In this document: piece by piece, positions 16,285 to 24,235 of the stretch
Position numbering within the stretch: the first letter of the stretch is position 1
Layout: each line of letters begins with the position of its first letter
From: Alicyclobacillus tolerans
Lineage (GTDB): Bacteria; Bacillota; Bacilli; Alicyclobacillales; Alicyclobacillaceae
Direction: 5' to 3'
NCBI RefSeq assembly: GCF_021739485.1
Contig: NZ_JAJFNK010000016.1
Location: 45,227-109,226, forward strand
Length of the DNA: 64,000 bases
The notes under the pieces: generated by a model
Told to the model about the DNA's origin: nothing
Databases searched by the model: none
The model's input: the letters and a program-made list of their open reading frames with translations, nothing else
Made by a program: the position numbers and the translations under genes

Positions 16285-17258
16285 ATGAACGCCAAAAAAT
16301 CCTCGAACTCCTGAAAGAGGAAAAAATCACCGTGGAACAGGCCGATACACTGCTTGCAGCGCTTGAACACAACAAAACGCCGCGCAGCGCTGCATCCAAG
16401 GTGCTCGAAAAAAACCCGTTGGATGAACTCAAGAACATTGGCGAAAAAGTAAGTTCAGCGGTCGCGCAATCCCTGGGAGAGTGGCGCAAGACGGTCGAGC
16501 AGCAAATCGAGAATTGGCCGTTCAACAACAACGCTTCATCGGTCATGGTCAGCACCGAAGTGGTGCTTCCGGACGAGGTCGAAAACATTACATTGGCCAC
16601 CTCGAACGGGGACATGTCCGTGAATGTTTGGGATGAGTCTTACGTCCGGCTGGTCGTGCGGGCTAGGGTGAAAACAGACAGCTTGCTGGAAGGCAAGCGC
16701 GTGCTGAACAAAGCTTTACAATCGAGCCAGACGGAAGCGGATTACGAGTTGGTCGTCATCCACGGTCACAAAGACGGCGTACTCGGCGCAGGCATTGATG
16801 TGTATGTCCCCAAACAGATGGGAAAAATTCACTTGCGTACGCAAAACGGGAATTTGCAGGGCGACTCCGTCCACGCCCTGGAACTGGACCTTGAAACCGT
16901 CAATGGAGGCGTATGGTTGGATAACTCAGCCGTCAAGCGCATCCACCTGCGGACCCAAAACGGCAACGTCGATTTGCATCATTCACTCAGCGAAGAGACA
17001 AAAACCGTATATGTTTCCGTGAAAAACGGAACGATTGATTGCAGGGGGTTTTCCAGTCAACTGCGTGTCAAAGGCGTCGCAAAAAGTGTCGTCGGGCGAG
17101 TGGATGTGACTGGGGACCAGTTCATTACGGAGTTCGAAGACAAAAACCGCCAACGCAGCGTGCGCTTTGAATACATTCCTTTGAACGAGGCTTTGGAAAA
17201 CGACGCCGCTCGCGTTCAACTGGAGACTCGGCATGGCTCGGTTCGTGTTCGCGGGTGA
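16281..17258 (+). CDS. DUF4097-domain protein with SHOCT-like N-terminus (YvlB/LiaX-like)
   Basis: A 325-residue protein. Residues 1-30 (ERQKILELLKEEKITVEQA) are a short helical motif seen at the front of many YvlB/LiaX proteins, and an amphipathic stretch follows. From about 90 the protein is a repetitive beta-solenoid of the DUF4097 kind, with two near-identical turns reading IHLRTQNGN. No signal peptide is visible. LiaX of enterococci senses envelope-active peptides, and B. subtilis YvlB belongs to an envelope-stress operon. That is family knowledge; a like role here is inferred from the coupling to the DUF2089 regulator and a small membrane protein. Confidence 0.83.
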   Translation: MNERQKILELLKEEKITVEQADTLLAALEHNKTPRSAASKVLEKNPLDELKNIGEKVSSAVAQSLGEWRKTVEQQIENWPFNNNASSVMVSTEVVLPDEVENITLATSNGDMSVNVWDESYVRLVVRARVKTDSLLEGKRVLNKALQSSQTEADYELVVIHGHKDGVLGAGIDVYVPKQMGKIHLRTQNGNLQGDSVHALELDLETVNGGVWLDNSAVKRIHLRTQNGNVDLHHSLSEETKTVYVSVKNGTIDCRGFSSQLRVKGVAKSVVGRVDVTGDQFITEFEDKNRQRSVRFEYIPLNEALENDAARVQLETRHGSVRVRG

Positions 17259-17306
17259 CCCCATCCGCGAACACTTTTTGTCTGCGGTACCCACAAAGGA
17301 GATGAT

Positions 17307-17459
17307 TTGTTGTTTCGCCAACACCCGCTTTACCTCGTCGCCGTTTTACTGCTCGCCGCAGGGCTGCAGTGGTTTTTAACGCGGAAGCTCGGGAGGTCGT
17401 TAAAACGCGCCGAAACGGCTCAAACGGCCAATCCGAACCCAGACGACGACTCCAAATAA
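17307..17459 (+). CDS. Small single-pass membrane protein
   Basis: A 50-codon frame, too short for most gene finders, starting at TTG 17307 or 17310 behind AAAGGAGATGA. It encodes a short basic head, one hydrophobic helix (LYLVAVLLLAAGLQWFL), a strongly basic stretch (RKLGRSLKR) and an acidic end (NPDDDSK). The positive charges just after the helix suggest a C-terminus in the cytoplasm. It follows the DUF4097 gene by 48 bases in the same direction and is likely the third gene of that operon. No family recognised. Confidence 0.65.
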   Translation: MLFRQHPLYLVAVLLLAAGLQWFLTRKLGRSLKRAETAQTANPNPDDDSK

Positions 17460-17495
17460 CCCAACCAAATCGCCGAACGGTGCATGGGGTCTGAC

Positions 17496-18653
17496 CTATT
17501 TCGCGTTTTCCACGAGCTGCACAAACCGCGCGATCTCGTCTTCCGTGTTGTAGAAACCTGTCGACACCCGGACCGCCGAACGGTGTGCAATGACGCGGAT
17601 ATCGATGGACCGGGCCTGGGCTTCGCGCACAAATTCTTTCGGGTCCTGGTGGCGCAGTTGAAAACTCACAAGGCCCACGCGCTGGTCGCGAGGGGTCAAC
17701 AGCCGAACGTGATCAAAATTCAACAATGCATTGATCAACTCTCCGGAAAGGCCGTGAATCCGCGTAAACGCGTAATCCCACCCCACAGAGACCCGCATGA
17801 ATTCCAAACTTCGCGCAAACCCAATCCAATTGACGAGCGCTGTGAAGGCGTGCTCATAACGACCCGCATCGGGTCTAGATAGATACGAACCACTGAAGTT
17901 GTATGCCTCGGCGTCTGCCAGCGAGGGGAACCCTAGGTAGGTGGGATCGAGAATCGGCATGGCCTGAGGCCGCACATACAAGGCCCCGGTCCCATCGGGT
18001 CCACACAGCCACTTCTGACCCGGGAACGCATAAAAGTCGATGGATGTACTCCCCAAATTGAACGCTTCCGCCCCGGCGCCTTGAGCCCCGTCCACCGCAA
18101 TGCTGGCGCCGTGAGCGTGAGCCAGGTCGGCAATGCGTTCGATGGGCAACCGGGCTCCGGTCTCGAACGATACGTGCGAAACGACCACCAAACGCGTCCT
18201 TGGCGTCATTTCTTGTTCAATGGCGCTTAGCAAAAGGTCCGGTGCAAGGGTTCCGTCGACGAGTTTGATGACGGCGCCACGCCGTTGCTTTTGAGCGAAT
18301 ACAGGCAGCAGGGCTCCCTGGTGCTCTGTATCGGTGACGATGACTTCGTCGCCAGGATTCAATGGAAGCCCCCAGAGGACGATGTTTAAGCCGTGAGTGG
18401 TGTTTTCGGTCAGAGCAAGCGAAGACTCCTTGACCGAAAGCAGCATGGCAAGCTGCTCTCGTACCTTTTGCTTGGCCTCTTTGAGTTGAGTGTAGTACCC
18501 GACTCCCGTGCGTCCGTTTTCCAACTGCCTCCCGAGCGACTGTTGCATCGCCTCTGCCGCGACGTCGGGCAAAGGGCCGCAAGTCCCTGTATTCAAATAC
18601 GCCATCTGTCGGACAGCCGGAAAATGCCTGCGTAAATTGTCAACATGCGCCAC
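17496..18653 (-). CDS. Class V aminotransferase-fold PLP enzyme
   Basis: A 385-residue fold-type I PLP enzyme of the cysteine desulfurase/isopenicillin-N-epimerase group. Its features are LTENTTHGLNIVLWGL, the cofactor Asp in AVDGAQGAGAEAF, and the Schiff-base Lys in AFPGQKWLCGPDGTGALYV. The desulfurase cysteine loop is not evident, so an epimerase, lyase or aminotransferase role is more likely than desulfuration. The start is taken at GTG 18653, seven to eight bases after GGAGG; the GTG at 18668 precedes that site. It begins 15 bases after the SDR stop and closes a three-gene operon whose pathway I cannot name. Confidence 0.85.
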   Translation of the reverse strand: MAHVDNLRRHFPAVRQMAYLNTGTCGPLPDVAAEAMQQSLGRQLENGRTGVGYYTQLKEAKQKVREQLAMLLSVKESSLALTENTTHGLNIVLWGLPLNPGDEVIVTDTEHQGALLPVFAQKQRRGAVIKLVDGTLAPDLLLSAIEQEMTPRTRLVVVSHVSFETGARLPIERIADLAHAHGASIAVDGAQGAGAEAFNLGSTSIDFYAFPGQKWLCGPDGTGALYVRPQAMPILDPTYLGFPSLADAEAYNFSGSYLSRPDAGRYEHAFTALVNWIGFARSLEFMRVSVGWDYAFTRIHGLSGELINALLNFDHVRLLTPRDQRVGLVSFQLRHQDPKEFVREAQARSIDIRVIAHRSAVRVSTGFYNTEDEIARFVQLVENAK

Positions 18654-18668
18654 CGATTTAACCTCCAC

Positions 18669-19613
18669 TCATTCGCCGTCAAAATGGGCTAACTGAGCTG
18701 CAGTAAAGGACCCCGTCTTTGTTCCGGATTCCACGCGGTAGACCACGTGCCGGTTGGGGACGCGCGCAGCCTCTAAAACACGCCCCGGGGCATCCCATGG
18801 AAAAACCCATACGGCATCGCCGGTGCCGTACAGCGGTTCTTCAGCCACGACGTCTTTGCCGTCATCGTACGCCAAAATGTCGTAGCCACCAGTCACTTCC
18901 GTGACGGTTCCGTTGACCTGCTGGCTGTTGGGCTCGCACAGAAATACAATCAACCGGGAAACGTCCTCGCCCACAGGGGGCCGGCCCAGCGGATCAAATG
19001 GCCGTGCCACCTCCCGGATCAACTGCGCCTTGTGGGCACCGCGGATATCTCCAGGGCAGACCATGTTGGCCGTGATCCCGTTTTGGCGCTCTTCGCGAGC
19101 AATCGAACGGGTCAAGGACGCCAGTCCTGCCTTAGCGGCGGCGTAAGCGGCCCGGAATCGCCAGCCCACAGCGCCTCCCGCACCATCGTAGCCAATTGTG
19201 ATGATGCGCCCAAACGCGCGACGCCTCATTTGGGCAATGAGGGCCCGGTACATCCAAAAGAAATTGTCCAGGTTGCCCGTCATCATCCGTTGCCACATGT
19301 CGTCGGTGTACTCGGCCAATGCAACCCGCTCAAACACAAACGGTCCAAAGTTGTGAACCAAAGCATCGACGTGAGAAAATTCGCGCAAGCACGCATGGAC
19401 GGCGTCCAACACGGCCTGTTTGTCCATTAAGTCAACCTGACGCGCCACGGCGCGCCGGCCGAGGCGGTTTGCTTCTTCGAGCAATTCGCAAGCTTCCTCT
19501 CGACTGTTCCGGTATGTAAAAAACACATCCCAACCGGCACCGAGGAACGCTCTCACGGTCGCGTGCCCAAGTCCCCTTGCGGCACCCGTGATGAAAGCGA
19601 CGCGTTGCGGCAT
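18669..19613 (-). CDS. SDR-family oxidoreductase with C-terminal extension
   Basis: Residues 1-250 form a classical SDR: TGAARGLG at 10-17, the active-site YAAAK, and an enoyl-ACP-reductase/FabG-like ending VNGTVTEVTGGYDIL. The usual NNAG is replaced by HNFGP, as in some FabG-like or FabI-like proteins. About 65 further residues follow (DDGKDVVAEEPLYGTGDAVW and onward), a beta-rich tail ending TGSFTAAQLAHFDGE that I do not recognise. The total of 314 residues is longer than the family's 245-260. It lies between the methyltransferase and the PLP enzyme in one operon. The extension could tether the protein to a partner or form a small substrate-binding domain (inference). Confidence 0.82.
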   Translation of the reverse strand: MPQRVAFITGAARGLGHATVRAFLGAGWDVFFTYRNSREEACELLEEANRLGRRAVARQVDLMDKQAVLDAVHACLREFSHVDALVHNFGPFVFERVALAEYTDDMWQRMMTGNLDNFFWMYRALIAQMRRRAFGRIITIGYDGAGGAVGWRFRAAYAAAKAGLASLTRSIAREERQNGITANMVCPGDIRGAHKAQLIREVARPFDPLGRPPVGEDVSRLIVFLCEPNSQQVNGTVTEVTGGYDILAYDDGKDVVAEEPLYGTGDAVWVFPWDAPGRVLEAARVPNRHVVYRVESGTKTGSFTAAQLAHFDGE

Positions 19614-19655
19614 ATCAGGGTTCCCCCTTCATAAGCCCATCATACCATGAGCGGT

Positions 19656-21203
19656 TCACGACAACAGCCCATTTGAAGGGCGTCGTCCTTTGATCATGAG
19701 GCTTGGCACAAACATCACGCGCTCGTGGTACGGATATTCGCGTATGACGTCGCGACCCCGCGCAATCAGCTCCGAAACGACGGAACGGAGGTCTCCCCAC
19801 GGCAGTCGCAAGAGTTCGTTTTGGAATGACCGGACCTCACTGATGAGGTGTTGAACGACCACTTGCGGGTCGTCAAACACCCACATCATGTTCGCTGTTT
19901 GGGCTTCGATGTCGACCAGCCCAACTTGTTGGAACCAACCGACAACGTCCGCGCGTACCGGCAAGGGGGTACCCGATAGGTCCGAGTTATGGCGGCGCGC
20001 AAGAGTAAACAGCGGTTCGAACCAATCGCGAAAGAAAGGTTTTTGGATATCAAACTGAAGTGCTTGAAAGACCGATACCATGCCGCCCGGAACGACGACG
20101 CGGCGCATTTCCTCAAGCGCCTTCTTAGGATGGTAAAACTGCAAAAATCCACTTCCCAGTGATGCGTCAAACACGCCGTCGGCAAACGGCAGCTGTTCGA
20201 CGGACGCAGCAACCATCTCGACATTGGGGGGACACTGCAACTGGCGCCACTTGCGCTGTGCCCCCTCCAGGGCCTCGTACGAGACATCCACGGCGGTCAA
20301 GCGGCCGTTTGGCCCCACCTGCTGGTATAAGCCAGCGTCAAATGTCAGGCCGCCATTCCCACACGACACCTCGAGCACGTGGGAACCCGCTTGAGGCTTC
20401 AGCCACTGGACATACTCCCTGTTCAAAGCAGTCCCGTTTGGCAGGATGGTGTCCAACGTCGGTTCTGCGGCCTCGAAGTTGTCAAACTGATAGATGCGCG
20501 ACAGGCTCACCCGTTTTTGCAGATATGAGGAGGTCATCAGCGTGTCGTGCAGCCAAAGGTAGCGAGTTGTCCCCAGGCGAGTGAGTTGCACCGTCCGGAC
20601 ATGGTCGTTGTGTTTTAACCGGAATGACGATACCGCGAGTCCAATGAGCAGATAGGTGTCGAGGTCGCGTTCGGAATAAGGATAGTGATAAATGCCTTGT
20701 AGAAAATCCGACTCTGTGATTTTGCGATGCAAATACAGCGGCTGCATCACGTCGTGTGCCAAAATCGCGAAATACAGTTTGTACAACCGTTCGATGCCGA
20801 TCTTTGCAAGCAGCTGGGTCAATTTACTCTGTGCTCGCTGCAACGCATCGCAGGTCAACTCCATGCGTCCGCTTTCTTCATAAACGTCCGCCAAAGCCGT
20901 AGACCGCAGAGAGTCCTCAAAGCAACGCCTCATGACGGCTGAGGAAAACGGAATGTTGTCCAGCGAAGGCGAAAACATATCCAGGTGCACGTAACGCCCG
21001 TAAAACCACTCAGCCATTTCCGCCACAACGGTCTCCAACTCAGAACACGCTGGACGTTCGTGACAGTACCGAAAGTAGTGGTGAACGAGCAACGGGTCCA
21101 CGAACACGCCAGCTGCAAACATTTGTTTTACATTTTTCTGAATTCGAGCAGCCTCCACCAACTTCACCCCTGTTGACGACCGGTCCAACCGTTGTGTTAT
21201 CAC
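19656..21203 (-). CDS. SAM-dependent methyltransferase with unassigned N-terminal domain
   Basis: A 515-residue protein. About residues 275-400 form a class I methyltransferase: VLEVSCGNGGLTFDAGLY, then LTAVDVSYEALEGA, VEQLPFADGVFDASLGSGFLQ and LEEMRRVVVPGG. The preceding ~265 residues are mostly helical, with a stretch (VQLTRLGTTRYLWL) resembling the wing of a winged-helix domain. The tail (400-515) is also helical. The substrate is unknown; small-molecule methyltransferases with N-terminal dimerisation domains have a similar layout. The GTG start at 21203 is uncertain because no ribosome site is well placed. It is the first gene of the operon with the extended SDR and the PLP enzyme. Confidence 0.8.
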   Translation of the reverse strand: MITQRLDRSSTGVKLVEAARIQKNVKQMFAAGVFVDPLLVHHYFRYCHERPACSELETVVAEMAEWFYGRYVHLDMFSPSLDNIPFSSAVMRRCFEDSLRSTALADVYEESGRMELTCDALQRAQSKLTQLLAKIGIERLYKLYFAILAHDVMQPLYLHRKITESDFLQGIYHYPYSERDLDTYLLIGLAVSSFRLKHNDHVRTVQLTRLGTTRYLWLHDTLMTSSYLQKRVSLSRIYQFDNFEAAEPTLDTILPNGTALNREYVQWLKPQAGSHVLEVSCGNGGLTFDAGLYQQVGPNGRLTAVDVSYEALEGAQRKWRQLQCPPNVEMVAASVEQLPFADGVFDASLGSGFLQFYHPKKALEEMRRVVVPGGMVSVFQALQFDIQKPFFRDWFEPLFTLARRHNSDLSGTPLPVRADVVGWFQQVGLVDIEAQTANMMWVFDDPQVVVQHLISEVRSFQNELLRLPWGDLRSVVSELIARGRDVIREYPYHERVMFVPSLMIKGRRPSNGLLS

Positions 21204-21220
21204 CCTTTATGGCCTATTAT
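21192..21220 (+). promoter_or_regulatory. Candidate sigma-A-type promoter for the 21292 gene
   Basis: TTGTGT (21192-21197), a 17-base spacer and TATTAT (21215-21220) lie 70 bases before the next plus-strand start. The -10 box matches 5 of 6 consensus bases, the -35 box only 3 of 6. Confidence 0.4.
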
Positions 21221-21291
21221 GGAAACATAAGCTACTTGGGTGTTATATCCCGTCACCGCGAACACACGACTCTTCTTTAGGAGGTGGGCTC

Positions 21292-21642
21292 ATGCAATTT
21301 TTTAACTTGGATGCCCGTTTAGGGATCGAGGTTCCCGATCTGTCTGTCGCGTTTGAAGACCTGCCTACCGAAGACAGGGAGCGCATCCTCGTTCACTGGG
21401 AAGCCATTCGCGCGAGAATCCCAGAACAGATTATGAAGTTTGAACACGTCATCGAAGACCTCTTGAAAGCCGTACACCACGAAGAAGATTGGGATACGAT
21501 TGCCGCCTACTTCTCCGAAATCTCGGACTATGCCAGCCGCATTAACGAACTGAACACGTGGCGGCGCATCGATCCCGCCTTACACCCCGTGCCCGTGCAC
21601 CACAGTGAACGTGTGCGCGAGCATCGCGATCGCGAAAAATAA
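21292..21642 (+). CDS. Hypothetical acidic helical protein
   Basis: A 116-residue soluble protein with an excellent start (TTAGGAGGTGGGCTC then ATG). It is highly charged and probably all-helical, with long acidic/basic heptad-like stretches (DLPTEDRERILVHWEAIRA; FEHVIEDLLKAVHHEEDW) and a His/Arg-rich end. No cysteines, signal peptide or membrane segment are seen. I do not recognise the family. It is monocistronic: divergent from the methyltransferase operon and converging on the cyclophilin gene 37 bases away. Confidence 0.75.
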   Translation: MQFFNLDARLGIEVPDLSVAFEDLPTEDRERILVHWEAIRARIPEQIMKFEHVIEDLLKAVHHEEDWDTIAAYFSEISDYASRINELNTWRRIDPALHPVPVHHSERVREHRDREK

Positions 21643-21679
21643 CCTCTGCCGCTCAACTACCTGGTTTCTAAAATGTCAA

Positions 21680-22219
21680 CTATTGGGCTTCCAAAATGTC
21701 AATCGAAGAAATTTTAACTTCCTGTTTCGGCTGGGACATTTCTCCGCTCATGGAACGGCCAACCGGAGTGTCTTCAATTTTGTGAACCGCTTCCATCCCC
21801 GAAACCACGCGTCCAAAAACCGTGTAGTTCGGATGGTTGTTCAGGTGCTTGGAGCTCTCTCCCGTGCAGACAAAGAACTGTGATCCGTTCGTGTTGGGGC
21901 CGGCATTCGCCATCGCGACCACACCTGGTTCGTACGGCAATGCCGGGGGCAATTCGTCGGCAAACCGATATCCTGGGCCGCCCATTCCTGTGCCTGTCGG
22001 ATCGCCGGTTTGTACCATGAACCCCTTGATGATCCGATGAAACACAACGTCATTGTAGAACCCGTCGCGCGCCAAAGTCACAAAGTTATTCACCGTAACG
22101 GGTGCAGCCTCGGACAACAATTCCACGGTAAAGTCGCCCTCGGTCGTGTGCAGCACGGCTTCGTACTTGGTTCCCGCCTTCAGCTGCATTGCCGGAGCTT
22201 GTTCGTACTGTTTGCTCAA
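21680..22219 (-). CDS. Cyclophilin-type peptidyl-prolyl cis-trans isomerase
   Basis: A 179-residue cyclophilin. The active-site signature VVFHRIIKGFMVQTGDPTGTGMGGPGYRFADE contains the catalytic Arg and the GDPTGTG loop, and NGSQFFVCT follows. I start it at TTG 22219 (MSKQYEQAPAMQLKAG), nine bases after GGGTGG; the open frame to 22348 lacks family resemblance. No signal peptide is present, so it acts in the cytoplasm as a folding helper. It ends IDILEAQ, and its last five codons are imperfectly copied just after the stop (see findings). Confidence 0.9.
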   Translation of the reverse strand: MSKQYEQAPAMQLKAGTKYEAVLHTTEGDFTVELLSEAAPVTVNNFVTLARDGFYNDVVFHRIIKGFMVQTGDPTGTGMGGPGYRFADELPPALPYEPGVVAMANAGPNTNGSQFFVCTGESSKHLNNHPNYTVFGRVVSGMEAVHKIEDTPVGRSMSGEMSQPKQEVKISSIDILEAQ

Positions 22220-22525
22220 TGAGCCAAACCACCCTTCATAGATTCTTGAAACCCTGCCATAATTACAGTTGAGAACCCGAATGTTCCGATGACCAGATGC
22301 ACGGCCGGGCTGGGCTTGCATCCCTGAACCGGGGTTCCTGCCTACCATGGTGGTTCAACAATATGTACGTTAGCACATGTCCTGCTGAAATTCCACAAAC
22401 GTGCCAAGGCTTGTCACGGAAAGCATGGATCACCAGACGACCTGACTGAGAGTGTCACAACAGGGCCATAACGAAGTGTAGGGTTCACACACCCAAAGCT
22501 TCGCGCACTGAAAGAAGGGGTCGTA

Positions 22526-23080
22526 ATGCAAATCGAAGGAAACCGCGAATCGTCCGGATTCAAGACCTTCTGGACCGGAGGTACTCCTGCGGAAAAAACT
22601 GCGTTTACCACAACCTGGGTCGAGTGTGAAAGCCAAAGACAGGTGCTGCGTGAAGTCTACAGGTCGTGGTCGCAAGCCGTCCCTTTTCAACGCTGGAAAG
22701 CGAACTCCCGCAGCGAAGCCCTGGCGCTCATCCAACACGAGGTTTGGCAGGCGCACTGTGGACTGCAGCCGTATCCGGAGATCGCAGTCGTCGATGCCTA
22801 CGGCAAGGTGTTTGGAGTAATGTGCTCCTATTACCATTCCGGGCAACGATATGTGTTCATTCAGCACATTGCGCTCCACCCCGCTTTGCTCTGGCCAAAC
22901 CACACCCCGCCTGTACCGGCGGAAGTCTTGGTGGAAGCCGCTATGGACAAAAGCATCGAAGCCGGGTGCTTCGGCTGGGTCGCCGCCTCACCAGAACGCG
23001 GGCAAGAAGCGTTGTGGCGTAGTTTGGGATTTTTTAAGCACGACGCGTTTACCTATCGAAAAATGGGGTACTTCACTTAA
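22526..23080 (+). CDS. GNAT-like acetyltransferase
   Basis: A 184-residue protein begun at ATG 22526 with GAAAGAAGGGG upstream. The C-terminal half follows the GNAT pattern: a strand PEIAVVDAYGKVFGVMCSYY, IQHIALHPALL, a helix SIEAGCFGWVAASPERGQEA, then WRSLGFFKHDAFTYRKMGYF, the typical final LGF strand. The acetyl-CoA pyrophosphate loop (Q/RxxGxG/A) is not clear, so the enzyme is probable rather than certain. Substrate unknown. Stands alone between the cyclophilin and the aldo/keto reductase. Confidence 0.65.
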   Translation: MQIEGNRESSGFKTFWTGGTPAEKTAFTTTWVECESQRQVLREVYRSWSQAVPFQRWKANSRSEALALIQHEVWQAHCGLQPYPEIAVVDAYGKVFGVMCSYYHSGQRYVFIQHIALHPALLWPNHTPPVPAEVLVEAAMDKSIEAGCFGWVAASPERGQEALWRSLGFFKHDAFTYRKMGYFT

Positions 23081-23204
23081 CCACCTCTCTCCAGTCCTGC
23101 TCTTCAAGACTTGCTCTTGAACAAAGGGCTTTGGCCTGGCCGATTGCCCGCACTTGTTCAAAAGATTAGAATACACGTTGAGAAGACAGCTTGGAGGTGG
23201 AGTT

Positions 23205-24161
23205 ATGAAATACCGTCGTTTGGGACGCAGCGGACTCAAGGTGTCCGAAATTGCTTTAGGTAGTTGGCTTACATACGGAACCGTCACTGAACAGCAACAG
23301 TCTGTCGCTTGCATTGAACAGGCCTACGACCTCGGTATCAACCACTTTGACTGCGCAAATGTTTACGGTGCCACTCCGCACGCAGCCGAACAAGTGCTTG
23401 GCCAAGCACTCAAGCCCTACCCCAGAGAAAGTTACGTGCTGACGACGAAAGCCTACTGGCCTGTAGGAAACGGCGTGAACGATCGGGGCCTGAGCCGGAA
23501 GCACATTTTTGCGCAGGTCGAACAGAGTTTGCGCGCTCTGCAAGTCGACTACGTCGACATCTTTTACTGCCATCGCTACGACGAAGAAACGGACCTCGAG
23601 GAAGTTCTGCGCGCCTTAGAGGACCTGACGGTTCAGGGCAAGGTTCTCTATACAGGCATCAGCGAATGGCCGGCCGACAAGATCGCCTCCGCTGTTAAGC
23701 TGCAACAACAGCTTGGCCTTCATAAGCTCGCCGCCAGTCAACCGGTTTACAACATGTTGAACCGCTACATCGAAAACGCAGTCATCCCCATTTGCGACGA
23801 TGCTGGAATGGGACAAGTCGTATTTTCGCCGCTCGCTCAAGGGGTGTTAACTGGGAAGTATGAAAAAGGCCAGCCGCGTCCTCAGGGAACCCGGGCGACA
23901 ACGCCAGGTGTCAGTCAATTTGTGGAGCGTTTTTTGAGCGACGACAGCCTGGACAAAGTGGAAAGACTGAAACAATTGGCCAACCGCCTCGAAATCTCGC
24001 TGCCTGAACTCGCCTTGGCTTGGGTACTTCGCTTGCCGAGCATCAGCAGTGCTTTAATTGGCGCAAGCCGCCCCGAACAAGTCGTTCAAAACGTCAAGGC
24101 TGTAGATGTCTCCTTGGATTCCGAAACGCTGAACGAAATCGAGTCCATCCTCAAAGCGTAA
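23205..24161 (+). CDS. Aldo/keto reductase (Kv-beta/YhdN-like)
   Basis: A 318-residue NADPH-dependent aldo/keto reductase started at ATG 23205, seven to nine bases behind TTGGAGGTGG. The catalytic tetrad is complete: Asp49, Tyr54 (FDCANVYG), Lys82 (TTKAYWP) and His123 (FYCHRYD). The C-terminus has the cofactor-binding segment SSALIGASRPEQVVQNV. It resembles the bacterial Kv-beta-like AKR group, which reduces aldehydes and methylglyoxal. It precedes moeA in the same direction by 74 bases; a shared transcript is possible but a functional link is not obvious. Confidence 0.9.
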   Translation: MKYRRLGRSGLKVSEIALGSWLTYGTVTEQQQSVACIEQAYDLGINHFDCANVYGATPHAAEQVLGQALKPYPRESYVLTTKAYWPVGNGVNDRGLSRKHIFAQVEQSLRALQVDYVDIFYCHRYDEETDLEEVLRALEDLTVQGKVLYTGISEWPADKIASAVKLQQQLGLHKLAASQPVYNMLNRYIENAVIPICDDAGMGQVVFSPLAQGVLTGKYEKGQPRPQGTRATTPGVSQFVERFLSDDSLDKVERLKQLANRLEISLPELALAWVLRLPSISSALIGASRPEQVVQNVKAVDVSLDSETLNEIESILKA

Positions 24162-24235
24162 GTGTTTTCACAGTCATTCGTGTATCCGCTTTTTCTCATT
24201 CGCGCATCTACTTTTCCAAGGCAGGAGTTCGATGG

